Below, in pieces: positions 45,440-56,822 of a stretch of 64,000 nt of DNA. How positions within the stretch are numbered: position 1 is the stretch's first letter; each line of letters opens with the position of its first letter. Both the position numbers and the translations under genes were made by a program. The DNA is from Mallotus nudiflorus. Taxonomy: Eukaryota > Streptophyta > Magnoliopsida > Malpighiales > Euphorbiaceae. The stretch covers positions 124,001-188,000 of the forward strand of contig CANTUR010000420.1 of assembly GCA_947683625.1 (NCBI GenBank), given 5' to 3'. The notes under the pieces were generated by a model. It was not told the DNA's origin and searched no databases. It worked only from the letters and a program-made list of their open reading frames with translations.

Positions 45440-46315
45440 TACATGTAAAACTAGAAAAATATACTTGCTCCCATAGAACTTATAGTATATACAATCATCA
45501 ACCAAATTTACCTCAAAACCAAATGACATGATCTCTTAATGAAAATGAAACTTGAAATACCATTGCTAAGTTGTTTGCTTAAGTCCATAGATAGATTTCT
45601 TAAGTTTGCAAACCATATTCTTTGGGTCTCTATATAATCATTGCATTTCTATGCTTAATGACATTGACTTCAAGTCATGCCAAATGAACTTCTTAATTGT
45701 TCTTAGAGTCATGATAATCATCAAGGCCATTATGCAAACTTTTATGGGCATAATGTCCAAAAGGATAAAGGATAAAGAAGTTGTATATACAATGCCTTAA
45801 AAGAAACAACAAAAGAAACCTAATGAACAAAAAGGCAATAGTGGTTTCTTCTATGGAGCTAAAGAGCATAAAAGGAAGTATTGCAAAGGCATGCTTATTA
45901 ATTTGCTTTGTTCCAAGGTTAATTTAACTTTGGTGCCTAGACATACTTGGTGTCTAGACTCTGGTTGCACCATGTAAATTGTCTCATTAATGTTTCCATT
46001 AAGAAGCATTGTCTTTTACATCCATTTGATGTAGCTTAAGATCAAAATATGCCATTAATGCCATTATAATCCTATAAGAGTCTTTTGAAAAAATTGGAAA
46101 CAAAGTATTTTTATAATCAATGCCTATCAACAAGACATGCCTTGTTCTTCTCCACATTGCCTTTTAAATCCCTCTTGGTTTTAAATATCCATTTGTAACT
46201 AATAAGTTTTGCACCTTCTGGCAATCGGAAAAATCCCATATGTCATTATCTTTCATGGAATATATCTCCTCATTCATGGCATCAATCCATTTTTGAGAAT
46301 TAGAACTTTCCATAG
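45440..46315 (-). pseudogene. RT N-terminal half of copia D, with an inverted insert
   Basis: On the minus strand, 46215-45978 reads KLISYKWIFKTKRDLKGNVE, GIDYKNT, DSYRIIMALMAYFDLKLHQM and NINETIYMVQPE. It then breaks off at an inverted piece (45638-45977) and resumes as LKKSIYGLKQ, SFGFEVNLVDDCIY and GSKYIFLVLHVDD at element B. About 20 residues normally between these blocks are missing. Stops are frequent. Confidence 0.88.
45638..45977 (+). pseudogene. Inverted duplicate of copia D's nucleocapsid/protease segment
   Basis: The plus strand encodes NFLIVLRVMIIIKAIMQTFM, GIMSKRIKDKEVVYTMP, NEQKGNSGFFYGAKEHKRKY and VPRHTWCLDSG. The same protein segment is on the minus strand at 47912-48241 (NFLIVLKVMTIIRTILETFM and VPRHTWWLDFM). 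So a 340-bp piece of gag/protease has been copied in reverse orientation into the RT of the same element. The two copies now differ at many sites; this one retains a D-S-G protease triplet. Confidence 0.9.
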
Positions 46316-47560
46316 CCTAATGGAAGTTGATTGCATCATCTTCCATCACTCCAATATCAGCCTCATATTCTTGAAGAAATACAATATAGTAATTTGGTAT
46401 TGCACTTCTTCTTTCTCTAATGGATCTCCTTAATATCATAGGTTCTTGAGGTGGTAGAGTTTGTTCTTCTAGAATAATTTCTTGAATAGGAGGTTCTCCA
46501 ATGTTGTCTTGGTGTGCTATGTCTTGAACAAAGTTAGGAATATAATCTTGATCAATGCTAATAGCACCTATGGGAATATTAGCATACTCCTCTTCAAAGA
46601 TAAAGTATCTAACTTTATCTCCTCCTATAAACTCAACATCCTTAGAGAACTGAGCATTTCCTGACTTAAAAATTAACATAGTTGTAAGATTATAAAACTT
46701 ATACCCTCTAGATCTTTCAGAGCATCCAATAAAATAGCAACTAATCATCCTTGATTTTAGTTTCTTTTCACTAGGCCTATAAGGCTTTACCTCAGCTAGA
46801 CATCCTTAAACATGAAAATGCTTTAAACTAGGCTTTTTACCAGTCTAAAGTTTGTAAGGGGTTTTGGCAATTACTTTTGTTGGAACCTTGTTAAGAATAT
46901 ATATTGCAGCCTTAAGTGCTTTTCCCTATAGTGATTCTGGTAAGGTAGAATGAGAAATCATACTCCTCATTGTGTCCCTAAATGTCCTGTTTCATCTTTT
47001 AGCAACACCATTCATAAGGGGTGAACTCGACATAGTGTACTATAGGACAATACCGCATTCTTTTAGGAATTTAGCAAATAGTCCTACACGTTGTTTAGTT
47101 GAATTGTTATATCTACCATAGTATTCACCACCACAGTCATATCTGATGCTTTTAATCCTTTTTCTGAGCTGATTTTCAACCTCAGCTTTATAGCTTTTGA
47201 ACATATCTAGTGATTGTGACTTTTCATTAATAAGATATATGTAGTTATATCTAAAAAAATTATCTATGAACGTTATAAAATATTATTGACCATTCCAAGC
47301 AGTTATAGGGAATGGCCCACAAATATATGTATGTATAAGTTCTAAGACATTCGAAGTCTTATTAGCTTTAAATCTCCTTTTTTTTGTTTCTCCTTAATAC
47401 AGTTAACGCATAAATCAAAATCTGTAAAGTCTAAGGGGTTGAGAATTTCATCTGACATAAGTCTCTCTATTCTCTGTGATATGACCTAATTTTTTATTCT
47501 ATAATGCAGCCAAATTCTCATTAGTTAATTTTCTCTTTACACCTTGTGTACTAGCTTACA
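46316..47560 (-). pseudogene. Integrase of copia D (degraded)
   Basis: The open C-terminal piece (46748-46317) begins SCYFIGCSERSRGYKFYNLT and continues FEEEYANIPIGAISIDQDYI to LRRSIRERRSAIPNYYIVFL, the standard copia integrase tail and RT linker. The core and zinc module follow to the right (47560) in broken frames, with NGVAKR- and DCGGEYYGRYN-like words near 47010 and 47130. Confidence 0.85.
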
Positions 47561-47564
47561 GGGT

Positions 47565-48245
47565 TTTATTACATGAGGCATTGGTATCAAGCGAATAAAG
47601 ATTATCATAACCTGATAAAGAGTCAGAACCAACCAAATTTGAATAATGAAACAAATTGAATTTTCCATTCCCAAATAGATAAGAATAACCTGATTTGTCT
47701 AAAGTGGAAATGGAAATCAAATTCTATCTAAAAAACAGTAAAATAAATTTCTCATTAAGATCCAAATAAGATTCATTCTTTAACAATAATCTAAATTTCC
47801 CTATTGCCTCAACTTCAACCTTCTTGGCATTGCCTACATAGATGTATCTTTTAGCATCATTTGTCTTTCGGCAACTCAAGCAACCCTGAATAGACACACT
47901 GATGTGAGTTGTCACATAAAATCTAGCCACCAAGTGTGTCTAGGCACCGAAGTTAAATTAACCTCAGAACAAACCAAATTAAGAAGCATGCCTTTGCAAT
48001 ACTTCCTTTTGTGCTCTTTAATTCCATAGAAGAAACAACTATTACCTTTTTGTTCATTAGGTTTCTTTTGTTGTTTCTTTTGTGGCACTGTATATGCAGC
48101 TTCTTTATCCTTTATTCTTTTAGTCATTATGCCCATAAAAGTTTCTAGAATGGTCCTGATGATTGTCATAACTTTGAGAACAATTAAGAAGTTCCCTTGC
48201 CATGACCTTAAGTCAGAGTACCATTTAGCATAGAAATGCAATTGA
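47565..48245 (-). pseudogene. Nucleocapsid and protease segment of copia D
   Basis: The minus strand contains KGNSCFFYGIKEHKRKYC (a zinc knuckle, first C-x2-C altered to C-x2-Y), VPRHTWWLDFM where D-S-G should be (now D-F-M), then THISVSIQGCLSCRKTNDAK and YIYVGNAKKVEVEAIGKFRL. The order knuckle then protease is normal for copia. The gag region that should precede it is absent. Confidence 0.88.
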
Positions 48246-48660
48246 TACTAGTAGTAATATTATCATGAGTATTCATAACTGAACAGAGAACAACAAACAA
48301 CCAAAACAAAATCACATAAGTTTCAAAACAAAATCAATAATAAATTCAAATAAAGGTAAATCTCATCTCAAGATATCGGACACTTTATTAATATTTTGTC
48401 TTTGGACAATAATATTTACTTGTAAGTGATATCTTGGTGTAGTAATCAAACACTAACAATAAGAACATGTGAAACAACAAATATTCCTTTGGGCCGATTT
48501 ATTATTCACATGTAAAATCAAATAATCATTACATGTTTATTACCACAAATGAACATATAATTCTGTTAAATACTGACCTTCCTTTGGGCTAATCAATACT
48601 CACATATATTATATGCACACAACTTTTTATATTTTAAAATAAATTAATTTCAACAAAAAA
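48246..48660 (-). other. Leader-like sequence of copia D
   Basis: AT-rich sequence with CCTTTGGGCCGA (48487) and CCTTTGGGCTAATC (48583), similar to leader segments of related copia elements. No 5' LTR was recognised, so the element's right end is uncertain. Confidence 0.5.
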
Positions 48661-50333
48661 GCTCACTTTGGCAAGATGTTGTCTCAATTAGTTTATCTTA
48701 AAATATATATAATTATACTAATATTTGAATTTAAAATTGTATCCAAAATTCCTTGATTGCATAAATTGCACTAAAAAAAATCTTTAATTGTATTACTGTA
48801 ATTTTTTTTTAATTAAATCCACCAAAATCATATGTAAATATATACACACAATTTTGCAAATCAATAAAAAGAACAAAAAATTGCAGTATGTTTCCCTTAT
48901 CAATAAATATCCATATGTCCATAAAGCAGAGAAGAAAATTTCCAAACGCTGTTCTTTGCCATGCATGTATATATATACACAAAACATTAGAAATCAGAAT
49001 TTTGCATTCTAATTCTAATTTTCAAAATATTTGTAAGTTATATAGTAAAGAGAAATGTTTAAAAAAATCTATTTCTCACAAATAATAATAAAATAAAAGA
49101 AAATTATTTTTGATAGATATCATAAAACGCAAAAGTTTTGAAGATAGTATTCCATTTTTTCTCTTTATAAAAATTATATAAATTACTTATCAATGATGAA
49201 AAATTATTGTTAATGAAGAGTACTTCAAATTCTTAAAATTATTCTTTTTTCTCCAAAATAATGGAAAAAAAAAATACTTTTGTTTTCTTGTGTTTATTTG
49301 GTGCTTAAGAATTGAAATCCTGCCAAAATTCAAAAGCAAAATAAATCTTAATCATTTTAGCAATAGGGTCCTGTCTGTAGCAAGAAACGTTTGGCATTAC
49401 ATAAGCATGATATGACATTGCCTTTAATTTAACCATACAACATTAAAATTCCACACACTATTATTTTTTTATTTATATATTGTAAATAAATAAAAATATT
49501 TTTTCATAACTAAATAATATTTTAATGGTTATATTCTTGATTAGTATGAGAATATTCAAATTTTCACTTAAAAAAATATTTAAGGTGTAGAATTTAAACT
49601 ATTAATGATTTGTGAAATTCAATTTCATCTAATTTAAAAAGTTTTTTTTGTTATATAATTTATCAATATTTAAATTATATATCTCTCAATTAATAAAAAA
49701 AATATATACAGTTATATTTTTATAAATTTCATTTCTTTTTTTGTTCTTTTTTTTCGTTAAAGTTTATTATTAAAAAAAATAAATTCTAACTAGTGATGTT
49801 GGATTTTTGTTTTCTTCTTATTTCTAGCCTTTGTTTTTGTTGCATTTTATTATAAAAAATAAATTGTGACTAAAATTGGTTGTCACATGGCATCCAATAT
49901 GAGACTTTCTTGCAAAACTGAAAGTCCAAAGCAAAATTATGTACGTCAATTAATAACTTTCAGTGAACAACTGCAGGCTGCAGCATATGAAATTGAACCT
50001 TTTCAAATTGATCCTGCTAGTAATAATTTTTTTAAAAAAATGATGAAATTTCATAGAGTGAAATTGAATTTATAAATTTTTTATATTATGAAATTTTTTT
50101 TACCATTTAGTTATTGGACTTTCAACAAGAATTTTTTTATATGAAATCATGTAAAATTATTTACTGTGTATAAAAAATATATATTTTTTAAAAATGTTAT
50201 GATATCAATATTTAGAGTTTAATGTAAGATAACTAATTTAATTGAGGATAGAACTATAGCACTATGTATGAATTAAGGACAACATAAAGAGAAGGGAAGG
50301 AAATAGGAGAGTAACTAGGTATATGCTATTTAG
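48661..50333. other. AT-rich spacer without a recognised gene
   Basis: About 1.7 kb. A 69-codon open stretch at 49866-50075 (LQAAAYEIEPFQIDPASN) has no recognised similarity and no supporting signals. No inverted-repeat element or RNA gene was seen. Confidence 0.55.
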
Positions 50334-50342
50334 TTTTTTTTT

Positions 50343-50930
50343 TTAATAAAACAAGGAAAAAACCTGAACACAAAAGAAAGAGAAACAACTAGACAGAGCT
50401 AGTACTAGCCGAAGCAAAGCTATTACAACCCTGTAAAATAAGGTTTTTGAGAGCAACAGGCGGAATGAGCAAGATTTTAATTCAGAGTAAGAAGCAGCAC
50501 CTTCCTTCGCTAGCCAATCAGCACAGGAGTTGCTATCTCTTACTTGGAAGATACAAGTGAATTCACCTTCCCCTTGCAGCATCTGCAGAATGGACCTCAC
50601 CAAGTTGCTGCTGTTACCAAAAAAAATTGTTTCTACCATAAATGGCCTCCATCGCTAAAAGAGAATCAGTCTCAATCACTAACTTGTTGAAACCATGCTG
50701 CTGGGCAATTTTCAGACCAGTTAAAATACCCCAATGTTCAGAATTTAGGGGAGTACAAACACCGCATCCCTGGACATAGCTGAGCAACCATTTACCATTG
50801 TGGTCACGAAAGAGGCCGCCTGCTCCTGCTTGGAGGGACAGAGGGGAGCAACTACCATCAGTGTTTAATTTTACAACGCCTACATCAGGAGGGTTCCAGA
50901 CACAGGCTTGATGATGACACGCACCTTATG
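50343..50930 (-). pseudogene. RNase H domain of the LINE
   Basis: The minus strand carries VVKLNTDGSCSP (first Asp), EHWGILTGLKIA (Glu), LVIETDSLLAMEAI (Asp) and VRDSNSCADWLAKEGA (the C-terminal N-x-x-A-D-x-L-A box). This is the plant L1 RNase H. Its frame shifts near 50640. Confidence 0.88.
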
Positions 50931-52450
50931 AGGAGAGGTTGAGCTTGCTATCTTCAGCTTTTGCGATCTTCTGGCACTGGATATGGATAGCCTGGATAGA
51001 ATTCTCCACGGGTGTGGTTGGGCTGCAGAACATATACTGATTTCTCCATTGCCAGATGAACCATATAGTTACACAAAAAATGAGACTCCAATTTAAGCCA
51101 TTGACTGCTAACCAGTGATTGCCAATGTTTGTAGAAATCCAGTCCTGCACGTCCATATTATAAAAGGTCGCTAATCCATGAGATGGTAGAATTTGACTCC
51201 ATATTCTTCGGGCTACTGGGCAATCTCTTAGTTTATAAATCGTTGATTCGCTATCCATCCCTCATCTAGAACAGCTTGGTGAAGGGATGATTTTTGTTCT
51301 TGTAACACATCAGACTTGTAGGCAGCTTATCTCTGAACACCAGCCAGAGAAATGACCTTATTCTCTAAGGACCCTTCCATTTCCAAATCTGCGAACACTT
51401 GGGATCAGAGTTAATAGTGTTCTCGCCATCTAGAAATTCTAGAGCAGATTTAGTAGAAAACTTGCCCGAAGGAGAGAAGTTCCAGTAAATGCTATCTGCA
51501 CCATTTTCTTTAGAAGGCGTGATCATAGATGCTATTCTTGCATAAGCATACTAGGAAATAAAATGTTGAAACTCGTCCCAGTTCCATTGCCCATTATCAG
51601 TAACATAAGATGAAGTGGTATGGTTTATCTCAGCAGTGGGAATGTCTTGAACTGCAATGGTATCCAGAGGAGCAAGACCTTTCACCCAATTGTCTTTCCA
51701 AAATTTGACTGATTGACCATCCCCAAGGTTCTAAGATATACCTCTAAGGACAATACCCCAAATGGAACATAGGCCTCTCCACACATTAGAGCAATTGATT
51801 TTCGCTTTCAAATTGTTAATTCTTAACTCTGATTTAACATACTTACCCTTTAGAACTATGGTCTATATAGTATCTTGGTCAGATAAGAATCTATACCCAA
51901 GTTTCATGAGAAAGATTTTGTTCATGTCTTCAGCTTTCCTGAGACCCAATCCTTCTTTGAACTTCGGTTTGCACACATCCTTCCATTTAACAATATGCAT
52001 TTTTCTTACCTCATCAGTGGAGCCCCAAACAAAGTCCCTAACCACCTAGTCAATTTCCTTGTAAGAATTGGAAATTTTGCTACAAGCACAGGATAAATGG
52101 GCATAGCCTGAAGAACTGAATTAGCTAGAGTCACACGGTCAGCCACAGATAGATTTTTTGCCTTCCAACCTGAAAGCTTAGCTTTCACTTTGTCAGATGT
52201 GCTCTTGAAGGTAAATCTATCAACTCTCCCTTAAATTATATCAGCACCCAAATACTTGCCTAAGTTTTCAGTTTTTGGAAATCCCAACATACCACAAATA
52301 TTCGAAGTGTCTGAATGGTTGAATATTTTCGAGAAGAAAATTCTTGTTTTATCTTTGTTCACCTTTCACCCCAAAGAAATCATCCAAACATTGCTGGATA
52401 ACAGCAGCTTGCTCCATAAAGGCTTCAAAAAAATAACAAGAGGTCATCAG
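50926..52450 (-). pseudogene. RT thumb and zinc-knuckle region of the LINE
   Basis: Blocks in order on the minus strand: KLSGWKAKNLSVADRVTLAN (52188), FVWGSTDEVRKMHIVKWKDV with LGLRKAEDMNKIFLMKLGYR (52045), a zf-RVT region around 51300-51400, and ESTIYKLRDCPVARRIWSQI with IWFIWQWRNQYMF (51258). These are the conserved C-terminal blocks of plant L1 ORF2, in several frames. Confidence 0.87.
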
Positions 52451-53058
52451 TAAAGAATAAGTGAGACAATGGCAGACCAGTCTTGCTAAGTTTCACTGGC
52501 TTCCATTGCCTTTGTCAATTAAAGAATTGATCAGGTGGGACAATCTTTCCATGCAGAGGACAAAGATATATAGAGAAATAGAATTTCCTTAACGAATACC
52601 TTTTGTAGGGAAGAAGGTATTTTATGTTTCTCTATTCCATATGACTTTCATGCTAGAGGATCTAATACATGTCATAATTCTGGTTACAAGTATCAGATGA
52701 ATACCACTAGCTCGAAGCGAATCCTCAATAAAACTCCAGCGAAGACTATCGTAGGCCTTTTCCAAGTCAACCTTTATAACATCACCCCCTGTTTCCGAGA
52801 CCATCTCTTTATAGAATTTATCACCTCTTAGAGTATAATCACATTATTAGTTATTTGTCTACCCAGGATGAAGCTACATTATGTCCGAGCCACCAGTTTG
52901 TCCATGTGGGGTTTGATCTGATTAATAATGATTTTGGTAATAACATTGTAGGCTACATTGCATAAGCTTACGGGGCGCAGCTGAAGCATAGATGAAGGAT
53001 TGGGAGCTTTAGGGATGGGGATTGATAATTCCGAATTGATATTTTTGCTTGCGGAACC
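52451..53058 (-). pseudogene. Reverse transcriptase core of the LINE
   Basis: The minus strand from 53058 encodes NSELSIPIPKAPNPSS, LQLRPVSLCNVAYNVITKII, CSFILGRQITNNVI, VIKVDLEKAYDSLRWSFIED (motif A) and, near 52490, LPLSHLFFTDDLLLF (motif C, F-T-D-D with both Asp kept). Stops and frameshifts are present (for example before CSFIL). The upstream edge is cut by element H. Confidence 0.9.
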
Positions 53059-53491
53059 TGTATCGACGAGGAGAACGGGTAAAAGGGTGGGGTTTTCCCC
53101 ATAAATACTCCAAAACTTAAGTCAGTAATAGTATGAAGAAAAAATATAATAAAGCAAATAGACATAATAGAGTAGAGAATAAAGAATAAAGGAGCAAATG
53201 ATGATTGCTTGTGATGATGAGGTGATGGAATGATGTTTTGGTGATGTTATATGATGAGAACATGAATGACATGAGATGTATTTATAGGAGAAGATATTGC
53301 TCAAACCTCTTAGGAATATGATTCCTTAATCTTGTAGGATTGCCCTATTTAGGAGATGAGAATATTTCCTTTATAGAGTAGTCTTCTTAATTGAAATAGA
53401 CTTCCTTATTGAGCTTTCCTCTTATTCAAGTAATCCTCTTTTTTGGGGGAATATATCCCTTATTATAATAGGATATTAATATAGGTTATCA
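53059..53491 (-). repeat. Left (3') LTR of element H
   Basis: Plus-strand ends TGTATCGACGAGG and ATAGGTTATCA (TG...CA), 433 bp. On the minus strand TATAAATAC (about 53286-53278) is a candidate TATA box. Confidence 0.9.
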
Positions 53492-53816
53492 AGAGTCCCC
53501 CCTGAAAGTGTATTCGGATATTTATGTTCGATGTATCCAAGTTCATAAGATGATGAAAAATGTCATTGTATCTACCTGGAGAGAGAGACTGCTTGAGTAA
53601 TTGCATCCGATATGGAAGGGTGAGCTGAGGTGACCAGCCTCAGTCACAAGAAAAGATAGAGCTCGGCACCGAGTCTTGAAATCATCATATAAGAACATTG
53701 CTTGAAGTGCCAACTGGACTTGAGTACACAAAACCTGCAATAAAAATGCTTTGAGGTAAAAGATTAAGCTATCAGTGTGGAAACAACATGACGAAACCGG
53801 TCATCACTGGAGTTTT

Positions 53817-54235
53817 GATGCTCGGTTCAAGGATGCGAGGCTTACGAGCTCGAAACCTTAATACTATAGAAGCGACCTGAGGGTGCCAGCTTCAGTCGCT
53901 AGACCTAGATACTTTGAGGCTTAGATGCTCAGTGCAAGGACGCGAGGCTTACATGCTCAGAACCTCAGTACTACCGAAGCGACCTGAGGGTGCCAGCTTC
54001 AGTCGCTGGACTTAGATACTTTGAGGCTTAGATGCTCGGTGCAAGGACGCGAGGCTTACATGCTCAGAACCTCAGTACTACAGAAGTGACCTGAGGGTGT
54101 CAACTTCAGTCGTTGGACTTAGAAACTTCGAGGCTTAGATGCTCAGTGCAAGGACATGAGGCTTATATGCTCGGAGCCTCAGTACTACAAAAGTGACCTA
54201 AGGGTGGCAGCTTCAATAGCTGGACTTAATCTTGG
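53817..54235. repeat. 107-bp tandem repeat, four units, in element H
   Basis: GATGCTC and the following GCGAGGCTTAC-type phrase recur at 53817, 53924, 54031 and 54138. Each unit has GCGACCTGAGGGTGCCAGCT or a close variant. Period and text match the array at 1-215. Confidence 0.93.
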
Positions 54236-55171
54236 TCCATTAGAAGCGCGGCCCAAGTGCCATATAGTCTTGGTGCATTAGAAGCACGGTCCGAGTGCCT
54301 ATAATGTTACTTGGTTTATGAACTTTAGTAACTCTTTTGATGGCAGCTGCTTAGTCAGAATAATGATTGATGTTGAGTCCGGACAATATTGCTGCAAATG
54401 TTTGATTTTTTGAGCATTTGTTGTTAGTAGTATTTTTGCAAAAGAAAGGATGCTTGTGATCCTAATAGTGAGTCTGAGCCCTTCCAATCTTTTGATTTAT
54501 CTGGCTATGTGGCGGATATACTTGACTTCATTCTTGAATTTCCCTTGTTGGATATTCTCTGAAATTTCAAAGATCTGAGGTAAAGTAAGATTTGCCCAAG
54601 TGCTGTTTGATTTAGCTTTGAGCGGGAACCACCATTTATTATATGAACATGAATGATTGCTTGTTCACCTTAGAGCTGCCTGGCAATGTGTCTAATATTT
54701 TTTGACAAACTTTGCATGTTGATGCTGAGTGAGATGATCAGAGTGTCCAATTTTTTGGATTGATGGGTGCTTAAAGTAGCATCTTCAATAAATACATTTT
54801 CCTTATCTGTAGTAATAGACAAAAGAACAATAGTTTTGGGATCGTATAATCGATCTCATTTAATGGTCAGTCCTTGTATAATAAATATATCAATTGTAAT
54901 TGATGTAGGTATTGCATGAATGATAATCATGTATATATGAATGAGCATCTATGTGTAGATATGTAAGCGCGCTTATATGACGAACTATGAATATTCATAT
55001 AAGAATAAATAAATTAAATAATATCAAGAGAAACTTATCTCTTGATGTACTCTTATCCCTATTTTGAATTCACGAATATTTATATTCATTGTTTACTTCA
55101 ATTGTTGCTTGAATGACCCTGTCTTTTGAAGATGTTGTCTAAGTTTGTGTGTGCCCAATTTATTGGCATTT

Positions 55172-55612
55172 TGTATCGATGAGGAGAACGGGTAAAAGGC
55201 CGGGGTTTCCCCTATTAACACTCCGAAGCTTAAGTCAGTAATAGTATGAAGAAAAAATATAATAAAGCAAACAGACATAATATAGTAGAGAATAAAGAAT
55301 AAAGGAGCAAATGATGATTGCTTGTGATGATGAGGTGATGGAATGATGAAATGATGCTTTGGTGATGTTGTATGATGAGAACATGAATGACATGAGATGT
55401 ATTTATAGGAGAAAATATTGCTCAAACCTCTTAGGAATATGATTCCTTAGTTTTGTAGGATTGCCCTATTTAGGAGATGAGAATATTTCCTTTGTAGAGT
55501 AGTCTTCCTAATTGAAATATACTTCCTTATTGAGCTTTCCTCTTATTCAAGTAATCCTCCTTTTTGGGGGAATATATCATTTATTATAATAGGATATTAA
55601 TATAGGTTATCA
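55172..55612 (-). repeat. Right (5') LTR of element H
   Basis: Starts TGTATCGATGAGG, ends ATAGGTTATCA, 441 bp, close to the left copy. A 10-bp local duplication (GATGGAATGATGAAATGATG) near 55337 explains most of the length difference. Confidence 0.9.
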
Positions 55613-56424
55613 GGGATGATATAAGTTCCATTGAGTCTCTCATCTAGAGTACCAGTGATAAGAAATTCTTTCACTAGTTCATAAAGGCTATCACCAACTA
55701 CATCACATTGGCTTTGATAAAACATTGGTTGAAGACTATCTGGCCCAGGGTCTATGTATGATCCCATATCAAAGATGACTTTTTTGACATCTTCCTTGGT
55801 CACCTCTTTAGCCATATCTCAAACAGTATCAACATTTAAAAGAAGGAAATTATTTGGCCAAGAAGGAAGAATGACTTGGCCTCCTGCTTCTGTGTAGAGC
55901 TTTGAATAAAAATTACAAGTAGCTTGTTTGATGATAGCAAGGTTAGACACCCACTCTCCATTAATCTTCATAGTATCAATTTTGTTGTATTTGCATTTGA
56001 CAATGGTGTAAGTATGGAAGTAATATGTATTTCGATCGCTAAACTTGAGCCATCGTTGGCGAGATTTTTGAAACCAAATTATCTCTTCTTGGAAAAGGAC
56101 TTTCTCATATTCTGTCGCTAGTGTGTTCTTCACAAGCTTCAAATGCTCAGAACATTTATGATCAAGGTTATGATCGATAGATTGCAACTTGGCCAAAATA
56201 CTTTTTTTTTCGTTGAAACACATTCCTAAAAATATTTTTATTCTAAGTCTTCACCCTTTGAACAAACATACTGATAGTATCCATAAAATTCCCATTCCAC
56301 ATCCAATTTTCTCTAACACATTGTTTGAAGCCAGCATGAGTTAACCAGGCAGCTGGAAAATGAAAAGGTCCTTTATGAGCTAGAGGAGGAGGCAAGCCAT
56401 ATGGATTAAGGAGAAGCGGCCTGT
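55613..56424 (-). pseudogene. Endonuclease end and EN-RT linker of the LINE
   Basis: From 56424 the minus strand starts in the conserved D-H-R-P-L-L-L motif of the endonuclease and continues to HFPAAWLTHAGFKQCVRENW. After a frameshift come EEIIWFQKSRQRWLKFSDRN, TYYFHTYTIVKCKYNKID and NGEWVSNLAIIKQATCNFYS (56223-55819). Then MAKEVTKEDVKKVIFDMGSY and SLYELVKEFLITGTLDERLN lead to the RT, cut at 55613 by element H. This is the standard plant L1 order. Confidence 0.9.
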
Positions 56425-56429
56425 GGTCT

Positions 56430-56822
56430 TGATAACTAATTTTCGGAACTCCTGGGCTAAACGTCATGCAAAGTACGAAACAGAGGGCAAGGTGAGAGGT
56501 GGGGGAAATCCCCAAAAATACTTTGATGTCTAAGTTAGAAAATAGAAGCAGAGAGGAGGTGAGATAGATTGAATATGTGTGAATGAGATGTCCTCTTATG
56601 AGGGGTATAGGGTTCTATATATAGCAATACTCAAACCTGAGAGGAATGAGATTCCTTATGGATCAGTGAATCATAATCTTTGTAGGACAGTGTTCCTTCT
56701 TCGGTTAGGATTTCTCTCTGAGATAGTTTTTCGGACGGATCTGTCTTCTCCATTGTCCATGTGTTCCTATTTAGGAGGGATAGAAAACCCCTAATTAGAT
56801 GAGAACATTCTAGATGGTATCA
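56430..56822 (-). mobile_element. Solo LTR of the Tat element family, with target duplication GGTCT
   Basis: It begins TGATAACTAATTTT and ends GGTATCA on the plus strand and aligns along its length with the Tat 5' LTR at 8087-8460, including the region with ACTCCTGGGCT and GAGAACATTCTAGATGGTATCA's inner part. GGTCT occurs directly before (56425-56429) and after (56823-56827). The LINE endonuclease frame is continuous when the LTR and one copy of GGTCT are ignored, which proves the insertion point. An extra segment near 56660-56690 makes it 19 bp longer than the other LTR. Confidence 0.95.

Larger units (their letters stand above)
16962..48660 (-). mobile_element. Old Ty1/copia element D, split into four pieces by nested insertions
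   Basis: Pieces that belong together are 16962-17359 (LTR part), 27414-28782 (rest of LTR, then RNase H and end of RT), 30863-30989 (RT middle) and 45440 to about 48660 (RT start, integrase, protease, nucleocapsid, leader). The interruptions are elements E, C1 and B. Read on the minus strand across the B junction, the frame resumes exactly at the catalytic x-V-D-D motif. D's 3' LTR is present around E; its 5' LTR is not visible, and most of gag is missing, so the right side is truncated. The boundary near 48660 is approximate. Confidence 0.8.
53059..55612 (-). mobile_element. Short non-autonomous LTR element H with Tat-type tandem repeats
   Basis: Two LTRs (53059-53491 and 55172-55612) enclose only 1.7 kb. 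The interior has no protein-coding domain. It carries four 107-bp repeats (53817-54235) of the same kind as those in the Tat element at the left edge, plus a 38-bp duplication (54231-54308, CATTAGAAGC-type). A G-rich tract (minus AGGGGGGACTC) at 53493-53502 next to the left LTR is a likely polypurine tract, which sets the minus orientation. Bases flanking the two outer ends (GAACC and GGGAT) do not match, so no target duplication is visible. Confidence 0.85.

Noticed and set aside
49866..50075. Open frame of 69 codons on the plus strand
   Set aside because: No similarity recognised, no conserved context and AT-rich ends; chance is likely.
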